A stretch of DNA of 64,000 nucleotides from Sphingomonas phyllosphaerae (GTDB taxonomy: Bacteria > Pseudomonadota > Alphaproteobacteria > Sphingomonadales > Sphingomonadaceae), in assembly GCF_029623345.1 (NCBI RefSeq), contig NZ_JAPYKH010000002.1, forward strand, positions 1 to 64,000, written 5' to 3'. Positions 54,549 through 64,000 of the stretch are shown here, piece by piece. Under the pieces are notes generated by a model. It saw only the letters and a list, made by a program, of their open reading frames with translations, made no database searches and had not been told where the DNA came from. The translations under genes were made by a program, and so were the position numbers. Position 1 is the first letter of the stretch. Each line of letters opens with the position of its first letter.

Positions 54549-54669
54549 CGACCCGCCATCATTGCTGAGCAATTGTTTGGTGGTCATTCGAGCGGATGTC
54601 ATGGAGCCGCGTTGCTGACGGCCCATGTCGAATAGCCTTGAGGGCATACCATTGCGCGCGGCGCTGAGA

Positions 54670-55503
54670 TTAGCTTGTCGACGTTGGAAAATCGGTGCTG
54701 AGCGTCATCGATTCCCATCTATCCATCTCGACCATGACTGCATCCAGTTTCGCTCGGGCTCGGCGCAGAGCATCCGAGCCGAGCAGCAGATGCAGCGGAG
54801 GATGGCTCGAATCGACCAGTTCGAGAAGCACCTTCGCGGCCCGTGCGGGGTCGCCGAGTTGCTGCCCATCCGCCGCATCGAATGCAGCGGAAGCCTGCCC
54901 GATCGTGCCGGAATAGGCAGCGTCTTCCAGACGACTTTTGCGGATCGAGTGTGCGGACAGGAAACCGGTACGAAACGCGCCAGGCGCGACGGCGGTTACC
55001 TTGATGCCCAGGGTCGAGACTTCCTGAACTAGGGCGGCGGACAGGCCCTCAAGCGCGTATTTGGCAGCGGAATATAGCGCGCAGGCGGGACCGGGCGCGC
55101 GACCTGCGATCGACGTGATGTTGACGATATGGCCGCTCCCCTGCGCCCGCAGATACGACATAGCTGCGCGGATCACCCGGAATGGACCGAACACGTCCAC
55201 GTCGAATAGCCGGGCGGCTTCCTCGTCGGTGGCCGTTTCGATCGCGCCTAACAGTCCATACCCGGCATTGTTGACGATAACGTCGATCATGCCCCCGATC
55301 GCGAATGCCTGTTCGACGCTTGCCGCGATTCCAGCTGTGTCGGCCATGTCGAGGGTTAAAACATGCAACGTGCCGGATCCTTCGTCCAAGGCTGGGCGCG
55401 CGCCGCGAGTGGTGCCGATAACGGTATCGCCCCGTGCCAGCGCGGCCTTGGCGAGCTCCAAGCCCAGGCCTCGCGAAATGCCGGTGATAAACCATGTCTT
55501 CAT
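54670..55503 (-). CDS. Short-chain dehydrogenase/reductase (SDR)
   Basis: 277 residues from the ATG at 55503 with GAGGAG upstream. MKTWFITGISRGLGLELAKA (TGxxxGxG), NNAGYG, catalytic Ser in NITSIAG and YSAAKYA (Tyr and Lys). NADP preference is suggested by the TTRGAR segment at the end of strand 2. Divergent from a LysR gene 104 bp away, which is the classic arrangement for a LysR target. Confidence 0.9.
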   Translation of the reverse strand: MKTWFITGISRGLGLELAKAALARGDTVIGTTRGARPALDEGSGTLHVLTLDMADTAGIAASVEQAFAIGGMIDVIVNNAGYGLLGAIETATDEEAARLFDVDVFGPFRVIRAAMSYLRAQGSGHIVNITSIAGRAPGPACALYSAAKYALEGLSAALVQEVSTLGIKVTAVAPGAFRTGFLSAHSIRKSRLEDAAYSGTIGQASAAFDAADGQQLGDPARAAKVLLELVDSSHPPLHLLLGSDALRRARAKLDAVMVEMDRWESMTLSTDFPTSTS

Positions 55504-55606
55504 GTGCAATCTCCTCGGCGGGGTATTGCCGCAGCCAGAGCTGGCTCAGAATGCACGCTGATCTGATTAGGCTTATAAGTGTGGCTAAAGAATCGGGAGG
55601 ACGTTT

Positions 55607-56551
55607 GTGGAAATGCCACTCTCGGGCAGCGACTATAACCAGTTGCGCGCCTTCGTTGCCGTTGGCGAATTGCTCAGCTTTAGCCGGGCAGCCGAGATGC
55701 TCGGCGTGTCGCCGTCCGCACTCAGCCAGATGGTGCGGGCGTTCGAAGATCGTGTTGGCGTGCAGCTGCTGGTGCGCACGACGCGCAGTGTCGCGCTGAC
55801 AGAGGCCGGCGACATGCTTCTGCGGCGAGTACGCCCAGCAGTGTCCGAACTTGGCAGCGCGTTGAGCCAGGTGAGGCGGACACGCGATCGCCCCGCCGGC
55901 ACGGTGCGCGTGCATGCGTTCCGCTCTGCCGCCGAGCGTTATATCGCGCCGATGCTGGGTGGGTTTGCCGCGGCCTATCCCGACGTCGTGCTCGATCTTA
56001 CCGTCGACGATGCGGTGGTCGATGTGGTCGCCGACGGGTTCGATGCCTCGCTCCGCATCGGCGAAGTGATTGAGCGGGACCTGGTTGCGGTGCGGCTAGG
56101 CCCCGAGCTGCGCCAGATCGCTGTCGCCGCGCCCGCCTATCTCGAGCGCAACGGCGCGCCGGAACATCCGCGCGATCTTATCGACCATAGCTGCATACGG
56201 TGGCGCTGGCCGGGCCGGACATTGCCCTATGCATGGGAGTTCTATGAAAAGGGCGCATGGTTCGAGGTGACAGTGGATGGCCCGCTGATCGTCAACGATA
56301 AGGAGATGAGCATTCGCGCCGCGGTCGGCGGTGCGGGCATTGCGTTCCCGGTCGAGTATATGGTCCAGGATTTAATCGCGGCTGGGGGGCTGGTTGCTCT
56401 TCTCGAGCCTTGGTCGGTGCCGTTTCCAGGCCATTTCCTTTGCTACCCGCAACAGCGCCAGATGGCGCCAGCGTTGCGCGCTTTCATCGACGCGGTGCGA
56501 AACCCGGAAGGTCTGCCAATAGATGGTAGAGGTCTTGTGTCCTCGCAGTGA
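55607..56551 (+). CDS. LysR-family transcriptional regulator
   Basis: 314 residues from a GTG at 55607; GGGAGG lies 6 bases upstream of the GTG but 12 from the ATG at 55613. N-terminal HTH (FVAVGELLSFSRAAEMLGVS, SALSQMVRAFEDRVGVQLL), C-terminal periplasmic-binding-like effector domain (GTVRVHAFRSAAERYIAPML...). Likely activates or represses the divergent SDR gene. Complete. Confidence 0.9.
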   Translation: MEMPLSGSDYNQLRAFVAVGELLSFSRAAEMLGVSPSALSQMVRAFEDRVGVQLLVRTTRSVALTEAGDMLLRRVRPAVSELGSALSQVRRTRDRPAGTVRVHAFRSAAERYIAPMLGGFAAAYPDVVLDLTVDDAVVDVVADGFDASLRIGEVIERDLVAVRLGPELRQIAVAAPAYLERNGAPEHPRDLIDHSCIRWRWPGRTLPYAWEFYEKGAWFEVTVDGPLIVNDKEMSIRAAVGGAGIAFPVEYMVQDLIAAGGLVALLEPWSVPFPGHFLCYPQQRQMAPALRAFIDAVRNPEGLPIDGRGLVSSQ

Positions 56552-56582
56552 TAGCGAGCCAACCGAAACCTGAATGAATGGG

Positions 56583-57503
56583 GTGGATGGCTCCCGCTCA
56601 CCGCATCGCGGTGGGTTCGAGCGCTGCTGGCGGCGTTCGGCATCAACATTCCCCAAGGCGTTCGTCTGGCGTTGGAGATGGCGCGCAAGATCGTCGACGG
56701 CGAGGCGCCGGCGGTGCCGAGCGAGGCGGCAAGGGTCGTCGAACGATTGTCACAGCAGGTGCTCGACACCCATGCGCCGCTTCGCGAGATCGATCTGGAT
56801 CTCCTTGCCCGGCAGCGGGCGAACGATACGGCTCGCCGTCTCATGTCGATCCCCGGCATCGGTCCGATCGGGGCAACGGCGCTTGCCGCGTCGGTCACTG
56901 ACGCGAGCCAGTTCCGCTCAGGGCGAGAGTTCGCCGCCTGGCTGGGCCTGACGCCGCGGCAGCATTCAAGTGGCGGCAAAGAGCGGCTTGGGCGCATCAC
57001 CAAGATGGGCGACAAATACCTTCGATCGCTGCTCGTCGTGGGCATGACGTCGCTCATCAAAGGCGTGAAGCGCAAGCCGGAGAGTGCCGACCCGCGGCTC
57101 GTGGCCCTCCTCGCGCGCAAGCCGACACGCGTGGCGACAGTCGCCATGGCGAACCAGACCGCCCGGGGTGTCTGGGCCATCATGGCGCACGGCGAGACGT
57201 ACCGGGCCGGGCACCAACCCAGGCTTGCGGCATAACGACGTAGCTGGAACGACCAAACCAAGGAGACCAGCTTCACGAGGTTGTGAGAGCGATGCGATGT
57301 GATGGCGAACCGGTCAGACCGGGAGCAGGGACAATTCAACGGACGCTCAAGGCATCATAGCCTGTTGAATGAGATAGGACTCAGCTCGCGGACTCCCTCA
57401 GGGCCAGCAGCCCTCACCGGCTGCACCAACAGGCCGAACAGAGAGCTGCACCCGACCCTACGTCGACACGTCAGATTACCCTTGCAACGCGGGAGCCATC
57501 CAC
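56583..57503 (+). mobile_element. Internally deleted IS110-type element
   Basis: About 920 bp bounded by a perfect 15-bp inverted pair GTGGATGGCTCCCGC (56583-56597) and GCGGGAGCCATCCAC (57489-57503). It contains only the C-terminal part of a transposase. The ends differ in sequence from those of the IS110 at 53145, so it is a different member. Confidence 0.6.
56606..57235 (+). pseudogene. N-terminally truncated IS110-family transposase
   Basis: In-frame sequence from about WVRALLAAFGINIPQGVRLA through MSIPGIGPIGATALAASVTD and WLGLTPRQHSSGGKERLGRI to the stop at 57233-57235. The RuvC-like N-terminal domain with its DEDD acids (roughly 130 residues) is absent, so the enzyme cannot be active. 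An ATG at 56672 could still give a 187-residue C-terminal protein. Confidence 0.85.
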
Positions 57504-58083
57504 AGAGAGCGGCCGCTTTCGGGAGGCGGCGTGGACCGCTTAAACGTCCGAGCCTGGGTTTTCAGGTCTGAGATTCAATTACTGTAGATAGCTTTGCAAC
57601 CGATCGGGTGGGGTAGACCTGATTGCCAAACAGGCGAGTTCACGCTCGAAGACGCTACCAGCGCATTATCTCAGCGATGTGCAAGCGTGTGTAACAGCAA
57701 AGCTTTGATCATCCTCGAGATTGCGAAGCTATATATCGCAGCGATAGATTGCAATAGCCTTTAGGGTAGCCATAAATAAACTCACATCAACTCTCGATCG
57801 CTCATAAGCTCAACCAGCAGTTTGAGAGAAAAAGAATACCTGTTTTGCGGATGCCATTCTACGTGAAATAAGACTTATGGTCTACTTAATGTCGGTGTAC
57901 ATTACGACGTAAGTCGCAAATATAAGCCATAATTAGAATCGATCTCCGTCGTCAAGCTTGCATGCGCTTGGGCGCTTGCGAGGGCGGATCAACAGAGTCG
58001 CCACAGGCGGATCCTCATTGCGTCGTTAATTATATGGTGACCCGATTCGCCTAGGTCCGCCTCAGGCTTTGGGGTAAGGGTAG
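57504..58083. other. AT-rich intergenic region upstream of the YfiR/TonB/MCP operon
   Basis: 580 bp without a gene. Between 57640 and 57960 the sequence is strikingly AT-rich for this window (for example CATAAATAAACTCACATCAA, GCCATAATTAGAATCG), ending shortly before the GTG at 58084. It probably contains the operon promoter and could be a regulator-binding or transferred segment. No riboswitch pattern was recognised. Confidence 0.5.
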
Positions 58084-58602
58084 GTGAGAGAGCTGATCGG
58101 GGCGTCATTGGTGGCCGCCGGCGTCGTGGCGCCGCTGCCGCTGCAGGCGGAGTTGAACGTGCCGATCGCGGTGCGGGTGGTGTCATTCCTGCAACCGCCG
58201 CCGAGCGGCATCATGTCCGCCGCGATCGTGGTCGTGCCGGGCAATGCCGCCTCGATGGCCGACGCCGCCGCGATCGAGCGCTCGCTCGGCGGCAGCGCTG
58301 CCGCGGGCAAGGCGACGCTCCGCACCAAGCGGGTGCCTGTCACCGCGCTCGACTTGCTGACTGGCTATCGCGTCGCCTTCGTCACCGCGGGCACGCGCGA
58401 GGACCAGGGCGCGATCGCCGCGGCTGCCGCGCGCAGCTCGGTCGTGACCATTACCTCGGACGACGCCTGCGTCCAGGCGGCGCGCTGCGTCGTCGGGATT
58501 GGCAGCGGCGCGCGCGTCCAGATCACCGTCAACCGCGCCGCGGCCCGCGCCGCAAACGCGCGCTTCGGCTCGGCTTTCCTCATGCTCGTCAAGGAGATCT
58601 GA
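58084..58602 (+). CDS. YfiR/DUF4154-like periplasmic protein
   Basis: 172 residues from a GTG at 58084 with AAGGGTAG upstream. Signal-like N-terminus MRELIGASLVAAGVVAPLPL, then a YfiR-type fold: VRVVSFLQPPPSGIMSAAIV, LTGYRVAFVTAGTRED, SSVVTITSDDACVQAARCVV and a final RFGSAFLMLVKEI. The usual YfiR sequence is similar in length (about 190). YfiR-like proteins are periplasmic regulators of inner-membrane sensor proteins. It is the first gene of a three-gene operon, 2 bp before the TonB receptor. Confidence 0.7.
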   Translation: MRELIGASLVAAGVVAPLPLQAELNVPIAVRVVSFLQPPPSGIMSAAIVVVPGNAASMADAAAIERSLGGSAAAGKATLRTKRVPVTALDLLTGYRVAFVTAGTREDQGAIAAAAARSSVVTITSDDACVQAARCVVGIGSGARVQITVNRAAARAANARFGSAFLMLVKEI

Positions 58603-58604
58603 GC

Positions 58605-60653
58605 GTGACCGCACTCTTGCTGCGCCGCGCTCTCGCGCTCGGCGCCGGGCTTGCCCCGCTCGCGGCCGCCGTGCCGGCCAGCGCGCAGGCGGTGGATTAT
58701 TCCGCGCTGGAGGCGATGATCGGCGAGCCCGTCACCACCAGCGTGATCGGCAAGCCGCAGCGTGCCTCGGAGGTCGCCGCCTCGGTCACGATCATCACCG
58801 CCGAGCAGATCGCGCGCTCGCCCGCGCGCGACGTGCCTGGGCTGCTCAAGGGCTATGCTGGGGTCGATGTCAACCGCTGGACCGCGGGGCAGAGCGACGT
58901 CGCGGTGCGCGGCGGCGTGCAGACCTACAACGCGCGGCTGCTAGTGCTGGTGGACGGCCGCCAGGTCTATCTCGACCATTACGGCCTGACCGACTGGAAC
59001 CTGCTCGGCGTCCAGCTGGAAGAGATCCAGCAGATCGAGCTGGTGCGCGGCCCCGCCGCGGCGCTGTTCGGCTTCAATGCGGCGAGCGGCGTGGTCAATA
59101 TCATCACCAAGCGCGGGGGCGATGCTGCCTCAGCGCACGTCACGGCGGCGGCCGGCGACCACGGCGTGTCGCGCCTGGCGGGCACCGCGTCGCTGCCGCT
59201 GGGCGGCACGGTGCGGGCGCGGCTGAGCGCCGGGCGACTGCGCGAGGACGAGCGCCGGCTCCGTGACGGGCTGCTCGCGCCGACGCCGATCGTCGACGTC
59301 AGCGCCGATCAGGTCGCGGGCGAGCTTAGCGCGCGGTTCGGCGCCAGCGAAGCGACGCTCGGTGGTAGCCACGCCAGCAACGAACAGATCGAATATCTGC
59401 CGAGCCAGCTGCTCTCGAACCAGCGCTATCGCAGCAGCAACGCCCACGCCGGGCTGACGCACGACACTGCCTGGGGCGGCGCCTCGCTGAACGGCTACGT
59501 CAACTGGCTCAACGCCGATTATGGCATCGAGGGCAGCGACGGGGTCAACCGGGTGAGCGCGCCGATCGAGAACCGGCTGGTGGCCGTGAAGGCGGCGGTG
59601 CTCTACCGGCTCGACACTGACGATACGCTGCGGATCGGCGGCGAGTATCGCAACAGCCGGATGCGCGGTCCCGCGCAGTTCGCCGAGACGATCGCCTATG
59701 ACGTGGGTTCGTTCGACGCGATGCTCGACCTTCATCCGATCGAGCGCGTCGGCGTCAGCGCGGCGGCGCGGGTCGATCGGTTGTGGCTCGGCCAGTCGGG
59801 CGCGATCGTCCAGCCCGCGCTCGACGACCCGGCCGCGTTCGACCGCGCTTTCACGCGGCTCAGCTTTAACGCCGCGCTGGTGGTGCAGACCGGCGCGAAC
59901 GGCCGACTGCGGCTCAACGGCGGGCGCGGCTATCAGCTGCCGTCGCTGGTGAGCTTCGGCTTTCGCCTGCCGCTGGCGGCGCCGACGCCGGTGCCGATCG
60001 TGGTCACCGGCTCGCCGCGCCTCCGCCCGGTGGCGGTGTGGAGCGGCGAGCTCGGCTATACCCATGCGCTCGGCGCGACGCGGCTGGAAGCGACCGCTTT
60101 CTACACGCGCACCGACGACGCGATCGCTTCGCCGGGCGATGGGCTGGGGCCGAACCTGGAGCTGTTCCTCACGCCCAGCCCGGTGCTGGCGGCGCGCTTC
60201 GCCGCGGTGGGCGATTATGCGACCTACGGCACCGAGTGGCAGGCGAGCGGGCGCGTCGCCGCGCTCGACTGGCGTGTCAATTACACCTGGACGCAGACCG
60301 ACGGCGACCTCACTGGCACCGCGCTGCCCGTGCCCTACGCGCTGGCGCCGCGCGCGACGACGCCGCGGCACAAGGCCAATGTGGCGCTCGGCTATGACGG
60401 TGGGCGTTGGTACGCGAGCGGACTCGCGCGCTACACCGCGGCGACGCGCCAGTTCGCCTTCTCGACGACCCAGCAGCTGCTGTTCTACCGTGTCGACGAC
60501 GCGGTGGCGCTCGACGCGCGCGGCGGTTTCCGGCTCACCCCCGCGCTCGAGCTGTTCGTCGCGGGTGAGAACCTGTCGCTCGCCGCCGGCGCTACCGGCT
60601 CGCCGATCCCGGCCGACCGGCGCGTGCGCGGCGGCGTGCGCGTGACGCTGTGA
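58605..60653 (+). CDS. TonB-dependent receptor, signalling-type
   Basis: 682 residues from a GTG at 58605. Signal peptide [20 protein letters not shown] ending PASAQA. Plug domain with [36 protein letters not shown] and IEQ-type strand [19 protein letters not shown], then [12 protein letters not shown]; barrel ends RGGVRVTL, a Leu rather than the usual Phe. The short plug and adjacent YfiR and chemoreceptor genes suggest a sensing rather than a purely transport role. Confidence 0.85.
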   Translation: MTALLLRRALALGAGLAPLAAAVPASAQAVDYSALEAMIGEPVTTSVIGKPQRASEVAASVTIITAEQIARSPARDVPGLLKGYAGVDVNRWTAGQSDVAVRGGVQTYNARLLVLVDGRQVYLDHYGLTDWNLLGVQLEEIQQIELVRGPAAALFGFNAASGVVNIITKRGGDAASAHVTAAAGDHGVSRLAGTASLPLGGTVRARLSAGRLREDERRLRDGLLAPTPIVDVSADQVAGELSARFGASEATLGGSHASNEQIEYLPSQLLSNQRYRSSNAHAGLTHDTAWGGASLNGYVNWLNADYGIEGSDGVNRVSAPIENRLVAVKAAVLYRLDTDDTLRIGGEYRNSRMRGPAQFAETIAYDVGSFDAMLDLHPIERVGVSAAARVDRLWLGQSGAIVQPALDDPAAFDRAFTRLSFNAALVVQTGANGRLRLNGGRGYQLPSLVSFGFRLPLAAPTPVPIVVTGSPRLRPVAVWSGELGYTHALGATRLEATAFYTRTDDAIASPGDGLGPNLELFLTPSPVLAARFAAVGDYATYGTEWQASGRVAALDWRVNYTWTQTDGDLTGTALPVPYALAPRATTPRHKANVALGYDGGRWYASGLARYTAATRQFAFSTTQQLLFYRVDDAVALDARGGFRLTPALELFVAGENLSLAAGATGSPIPADRRVRGGVRVTL

Positions 60654-60681
60654 GTCGGCGCGCAGCATCGCTCGCGCGCCC

Positions 60682-62466
60682 ATGATGCGAAGCGCGCTCT
60701 CCGCGCTGGCCGACCGCGTCGAACGACGCGCGCGGCTAGCGGACCGGCCGATCACCGCCAAGGTCGCCGCCACGCCACTGCTGATGCTCGTGTTGTTCGC
60801 GCTGATCGCGGCGCTGAGCGCCACCGCGCTGCTGGTGGCGGATCGCAGCGTCCATCGCATCGTCCAGGTCGACATGCGCGACCTGAGCCAGCTCAACGCC
60901 GTCGCGCTGCGCTTCGAGATGGCGGATTCCGAGCTGTACCGGTTGCTGATCGCCAAGGCGGCCGCCCCCACCACCGACGTGCCGGCGCGCGCCGCCGCGG
61001 TCGAGCACGATCTCGACGGCGTCCGTGACGAGCTGGTGGGCTACCGCGCGCGCCATCCCGGCGAGCGCACCGCGCTGGACGGCATGCTCGCCGACCTCGG
61101 CGAATATCGCGCCACCGTCGGCGTGATCACCTCGATGCTCGAGATCGATTTCGCCAGCAGCGCGGCGATGGTGGCGCCCTTCCGCGAGAACGCGCACCGG
61201 GTCGAGCAGCGGCTGCGCGCGATGACTCGCGCCGGGGTGGCCCGCGCCGACGCGGGCGCGGCCGGCGCCGTCTTCGCCACGCGGGCGACGCTGCTGGCGA
61301 TCGTGCTCGTGTCGTCGCTCGCGGCGGTGCTGGGCGTGGCGATGGCCTATCTGATCAGCCGCTCGACGGTGCGCTCGATTACCAGCATCGCTGCGGCGAC
61401 GGAGGCGGTGCTGGCCGGCGACACGCCCGACCTTGCCGCACTCTGCCGGCGCGACGAGCTGGGACAGATGGTGACGGCGCTGCGGCGTTTCGACCAGCAG
61501 CGCGGCGAGGCCGAGCAGCTGGCACGCGAGACCGCGCGACTGCACGAGGAAGCGCATCGCCAGGAACGCCGTCGTGACGAGGAGGTGGCGCGCGCCACGC
61601 GCGAGGCCGAGGCGCACCGCCGAGAGACGCTGCGCGCGCTGGCGCAGACCTTCGAGGAGCAGATGGCGGGGGCGATCCGCGGCGCGCAGGCGGCGATGGC
61701 GCACCTCGATCGCAGCGCGCGCGATCTCACCGACTCCGCAACCGGCAACCGCGCGCTCGCGGCCGAGCTCGACACGATCGCGCACCAGTTCAGCGAGGAG
61801 ATGCGCGAGGCGGGCGAGGCGACCCGCTCGCTCGCGGGCGCGTTCGAGAACATTGACCAGGAGGTGGAAGGCACCAGCCGTGCCGCCCGCTCGATCAACC
61901 GCCACGCGCAGGGCGCGCAGGCGGCGGTGGAGCAGTCGCAGCAGCAGGCCGCGACGATCGAGCAGATCGTCGACGTGATCGACGCCATCGCGCAGCAGAC
62001 CAACCTGCTCGCGCTCAATGCCACGATCGAGGCGGCGCGTGCGGGCAGCGCGGGCGCCGGCTTCGCGGTGGTGGCGGCGGAGATCAAGTCGCTGTCGAGT
62101 CGCACCGGCGCCTCCACCAGCGACGTGCGCCGCACGATCGAGGCCGTGCAGGGCACGATCGGGACGATGGTATCGAACACCGACAGCCTGGGGGCGCTGA
62201 TCGCCCGGCTGGACGAGGGCGCCGGCCGGGTGGCGCTGATGTCGCGTGGTCAGGCGCGCTCGATAGACCAGCTCAATGCGCGAATCGGCGAGGTGCGCGA
62301 GCGCAGCCAGGCGCTGGCGACCGCGAGCGAGCGGATCGGCACCTCGGTGCAGCGCAACCTCGCCTCGGTGCAGCATTTCCGCGACGCCTCGCGTACGCTC
62401 GACCGCACCCTGTCGCTGCTGGCCGGCGACGCGCAGTGCTTCACCCAGACGCTGCTGGCGGGGTAA
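60682..62466 (+). CDS. Methyl-accepting chemotaxis protein
   Basis: 594 residues. Transmembrane segment at ~30-54 ([20 protein letters not shown]), four-helix-type periplasmic region ~55-195, second transmembrane segment ~200-225, HAMP (~226-275), long Arg/Glu coiled coil ~275-320 and a cytoplasmic signalling domain with the hairpin tip [20 protein letters not shown] followed by [20 protein letters not shown]. No CheB/CheR pentapeptide at the C-terminus. It is 28 bp after the TonB receptor and probably senses its occupancy through the YfiR-like protein. Confidence 0.9.
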   Translation: MMRSALSALADRVERRARLADRPITAKVAATPLLMLVLFALIAALSATALLVADRSVHRIVQVDMRDLSQLNAVALRFEMADSELYRLLIAKAAAPTTDVPARAAAVEHDLDGVRDELVGYRARHPGERTALDGMLADLGEYRATVGVITSMLEIDFASSAAMVAPFRENAHRVEQRLRAMTRAGVARADAGAAGAVFATRATLLAIVLVSSLAAVLGVAMAYLISRSTVRSITSIAAATEAVLAGDTPDLAALCRRDELGQMVTALRRFDQQRGEAEQLARETARLHEEAHRQERRRDEEVARATREAEAHRRETLRALAQTFEEQMAGAIRGAQAAMAHLDRSARDLTDSATGNRALAAELDTIAHQFSEEMREAGEATRSLAGAFENIDQEVEGTSRAARSINRHAQGAQAAVEQSQQQAATIEQIVDVIDAIAQQTNLLALNATIEAARAGSAGAGFAVVAAEIKSLSSRTGASTSDVRRTIEAVQGTIGTMVSNTDSLGALIARLDEGAGRVALMSRGQARSIDQLNARIGEVRERSQALATASERIGTSVQRNLASVQHFRDASRTLDRTLSLLAGDAQCFTQTLLAG

Positions 62467-62799
62467 GCAGGAAGCCGCAAGAGGCGGCTGCGCGCACGAT
62501 CGTCGAAGCGGTGGGGTCGCGCCGAGTCGCAGACCTCGCTTTGCGCGGCATCGACGCGCGACCGTTCCGGGGACGCGGCGAGCGGAACGTGCGTTCTCGC
62601 TCGCCGGGACGGCGACGGAGCTGCGGCGCTCGCCCGGTCGATCGGGTGAGTACAGATGGTGGCATGCGCCCCGTCGTGGGTAATTACCGACGTCAAGCTA
62701 GTGCCGTCAACTTTCGCATCTCAGGCGCTCGTGCGAGAGGGGCAGTTCTCCTGAAGGCTTGACAGCCGGCCTCAAGCGTCGACCGGCAAGACCGAAGAA

Positions 62800-62859
62800 A
62801 TGAACGAGCAGCCAGTTTCGGGAAGCGCGATGAGAGGCTTGAATGACGCCTTCTAGGTC
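62800..62859 (+). repeat. 60-bp bipartite repeat, copy 10
   Basis: ATGAAC, first unit GAGCAGCCAGTTTCGGG, 18-bp middle, second unit GAATGACGCCTTCTAGG, TC. It is diverged in the units but exact in length and register. Confidence 0.65.
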
Positions 62860-62941
62860 TCCGCACGAGAGGGCAGGGCCGCAACGCTCAGTAGCTGACA
62901 TGAGCCTATTAGATCAGGCCGCTACGAACATGCCAGCGAAG

Positions 62942-63146
62942 GGTGTTGTCAAAGCAACCGCACCTAGCGTGAGATAGGCGGGTTACTACCCCGTTCGCTT
63001 GCTCGATGGCAGGCGAGCGAACGTAGTCTCGAAAACAGCTCGAGAGAGTATGCAGCACTGACAGCCTTAGGATAGTAGCTGAAGCAACCTACGATGCACA
63101 AGCCTTCAGCCGCCCGCGAAGCCGGTGCGTTTGGTTTGACAGGGCC
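62942..63146 (-). mobile_element. MITE-like element, copy M4 (inverted)
   Basis: 205 bp in the opposite orientation to M1-M3: starts GGTGTTGTCAAAGCAACCGC and ends GGTTTGACAGGGCC. Flanks CAGCGAAG / CCTGAACT are not duplicated. Confidence 0.8.
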
Positions 63147-63386
63147 CCTGAACTGCATCCTCCGCGGCGGTCGGGTTCGCACGCCAAGCTGGCGGTAGCC
63201 CGATCCTTCTGCAAATTGCTCTACTGCCGGTAGAGCATCGGCAAGCGGAATAGAAGCGTTATGGTGACGATCGAGTACCGAGCCAAGGATGCAGTGGGCT
63301 CAGCCGACCTGGTGTCCGCTTGCCGAAATCGGAGAGCCGTAAGTTGCCTTACTGCTGTCGGCCTCACTCGGGCCGTAGGGTGCCAC

Positions 63387-63446
63387 ATGAACGAGCGACC
63401 GCTTTTGGCGTGCGTCCAGCCGGCGGGGAACGACCGACATTGAGTC
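63387..63446 (+). repeat. 60-bp bipartite repeat, copy 9
   Basis: ATGAAC, first unit GAGCGACCGCTTTTGGC, 18-bp middle, second unit GAACGACCGACATTGAG, TC. Most diverged of the full-length copies. Confidence 0.6.
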
Positions 63447-63770
63447 ACGGCCTTCACTGCCTTGCGATCTGGGTTGTCGCACAGAGAGCCCGAAGCAACG
63501 GGGAATTACGTAGGTATCGTCCTGATTACGCGTTGATCGTGCACCCTTCAAACAACGACCAGAATTTCAAGCGAGGTGGATGACGCAGAGGCTTTCACCG
63601 TATTCTACAAACAGCCTGCAACGATGCCGTCTGCGCCCAAGCATTCTCCGGCGGCGGAACGGCAGAGCCAAGGCTGCCGAAATTTGGGGTCGCATGCGCC
63701 AGCCAGGTCAAGGCACGATCGCCGGCCTCTAACAGCTTGGAGAACAGAGCGAAATGACGAGGAATTATCC

Positions 63771-64000
63771 ATGATGTCTCCTGCCGTTCATCTGACCGGC
63801 CAAGGTGACGACTTGCTGCTTTGCGAGACGAACCATCGATGCAGCAACGACCTCCAGCTGATCATAGGCCTGTTAGCACTTCAGAGCAGGCGAACTGCTA
63901 CTCCCGAGACCCGTGAGGCGCTGGCCGATGTGATGGAGCGGGTTGCGATCCTTGCGCGTGTGCGCAGCGCTCAACATGGCGGTCGTACACCAAGCCTTGA
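63771..64000 (+). CDS. Sensor histidine kinase, HisKA_2/HWE type (partial)
   Basis: 76 codons from the ATG at 63771 (GAGGAA ribosome binding site upstream) run off the window end without a stop. MMSPAVHLTGQGDDLLLCET is followed by NHRCSNDLQLIIGLLALQSR, the phospho-acceptor H-box of HisKA_2/HWE kinases (the usual form is E.NHRxxNxLQxIxxLL). No upstream sensor domain is encoded, so it is probably a small cytoplasmic kinase as in the alphaproteobacterial general stress response, but the C-terminal ATPase is not visible. Confidence 0.7.
   Translation, partial: MMSPAVHLTGQGDDLLLCETNHRCSNDLQLIIGLLALQSRRTATPETREALADVMERVAILARVRSAQHGGRTPSL

Larger units (their letters stand above)
62467..63770. other. 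Gene-free region with two 60-bp repeats and one MITE
   Basis: 1.3 kb between the MCP and the histidine kinase start. It contains 60-bp repeat copy 10 (62800), MITE copy M4 (62942, reversed) and 60-bp repeat copy 9 (63387). Open frames here run through the repeats and are not called. The remaining 300 bp upstream of 63771 should contain the kinase promoter. Confidence 0.6.

Overview
The window looks like chromosome of a high-GC alphaproteobacterium of the Sphingomonadaceae, most likely a Sphingomonas. The support is four full or partial outer-membrane/TonB-type systems, Rieske/VanB-type and DODA-type catabolic oxygenases, a tryptophan-halogenase remnant, IS6 and IS110 elements and high-GC codon use. 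No rRNA, tRNA or CRISPR array was seen.

Layout. 1-7034: end of a large calcium-binding-type protein, a TonB receptor divergent from a Tat-exported PhoD phosphatase, a DUF1801 protein and two exported cupins. 7643-12713: a tight six-gene operon that looks like a ribosomally made, post-translationally modified peptide (RiPP) pathway: a 95-residue candidate precursor, two radical SAM enzymes, a 2-oxoglutarate/Fe(II) oxygenase, an HExxH-type putative peptide hydroxylase and a small protein with six Cys at its C-terminus. I consider this the best candidate for an undescribed system. 12798-21463: an island of small hypothetical proteins broken up by IS6 copies, IS fragments, a ~205-bp MITE-like element and many copies of a 60-bp bipartite repeat.

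21464-42657: a catabolic and uptake cluster with few mobile sequences: aldo/keto reductase and MFS transporter (both frameshifted), a second MFS transporter, DODA-type extradiol dioxygenase, VOC protein, TauD-type oxygenase, carboxylesterase, BASS-type transporter, VanB-type reductase, an AraC regulator fused to an acetamidase/formamidase, ribokinase-like kinase, TonB receptor, SDR, Rieske oxygenase, a stand-alone acetamidase/formamidase and a stand-alone AraC regulator. Together these read as import, oxidation and deamidation of an unknown, probably aromatic and nitrogen-containing, compound.

42658-47725: an IS wreck (IS5 remnant, IS6, broken serine recombinase and DUF2924) and a hybrid histidine kinase lying between two MITE copies. 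47770-52994: epoxide-hydrolase-like enzyme, catalase-family protein, yellow/MRJP-like protein, HSL-type hydrolase and Crp/Fnr regulator. 53145-57503: IS110, SDR/LysR divergent pair and an internally deleted IS110 derivative. 58084-62466: a YfiR-like protein, TonB receptor and methyl-accepting chemotaxis protein in one operon, probably a cross-envelope sensory system. 62467-64000: repeats, a MITE copy and the start of a histidine kinase.

Family names are from reading the translations and motifs by eye; no database search was run.
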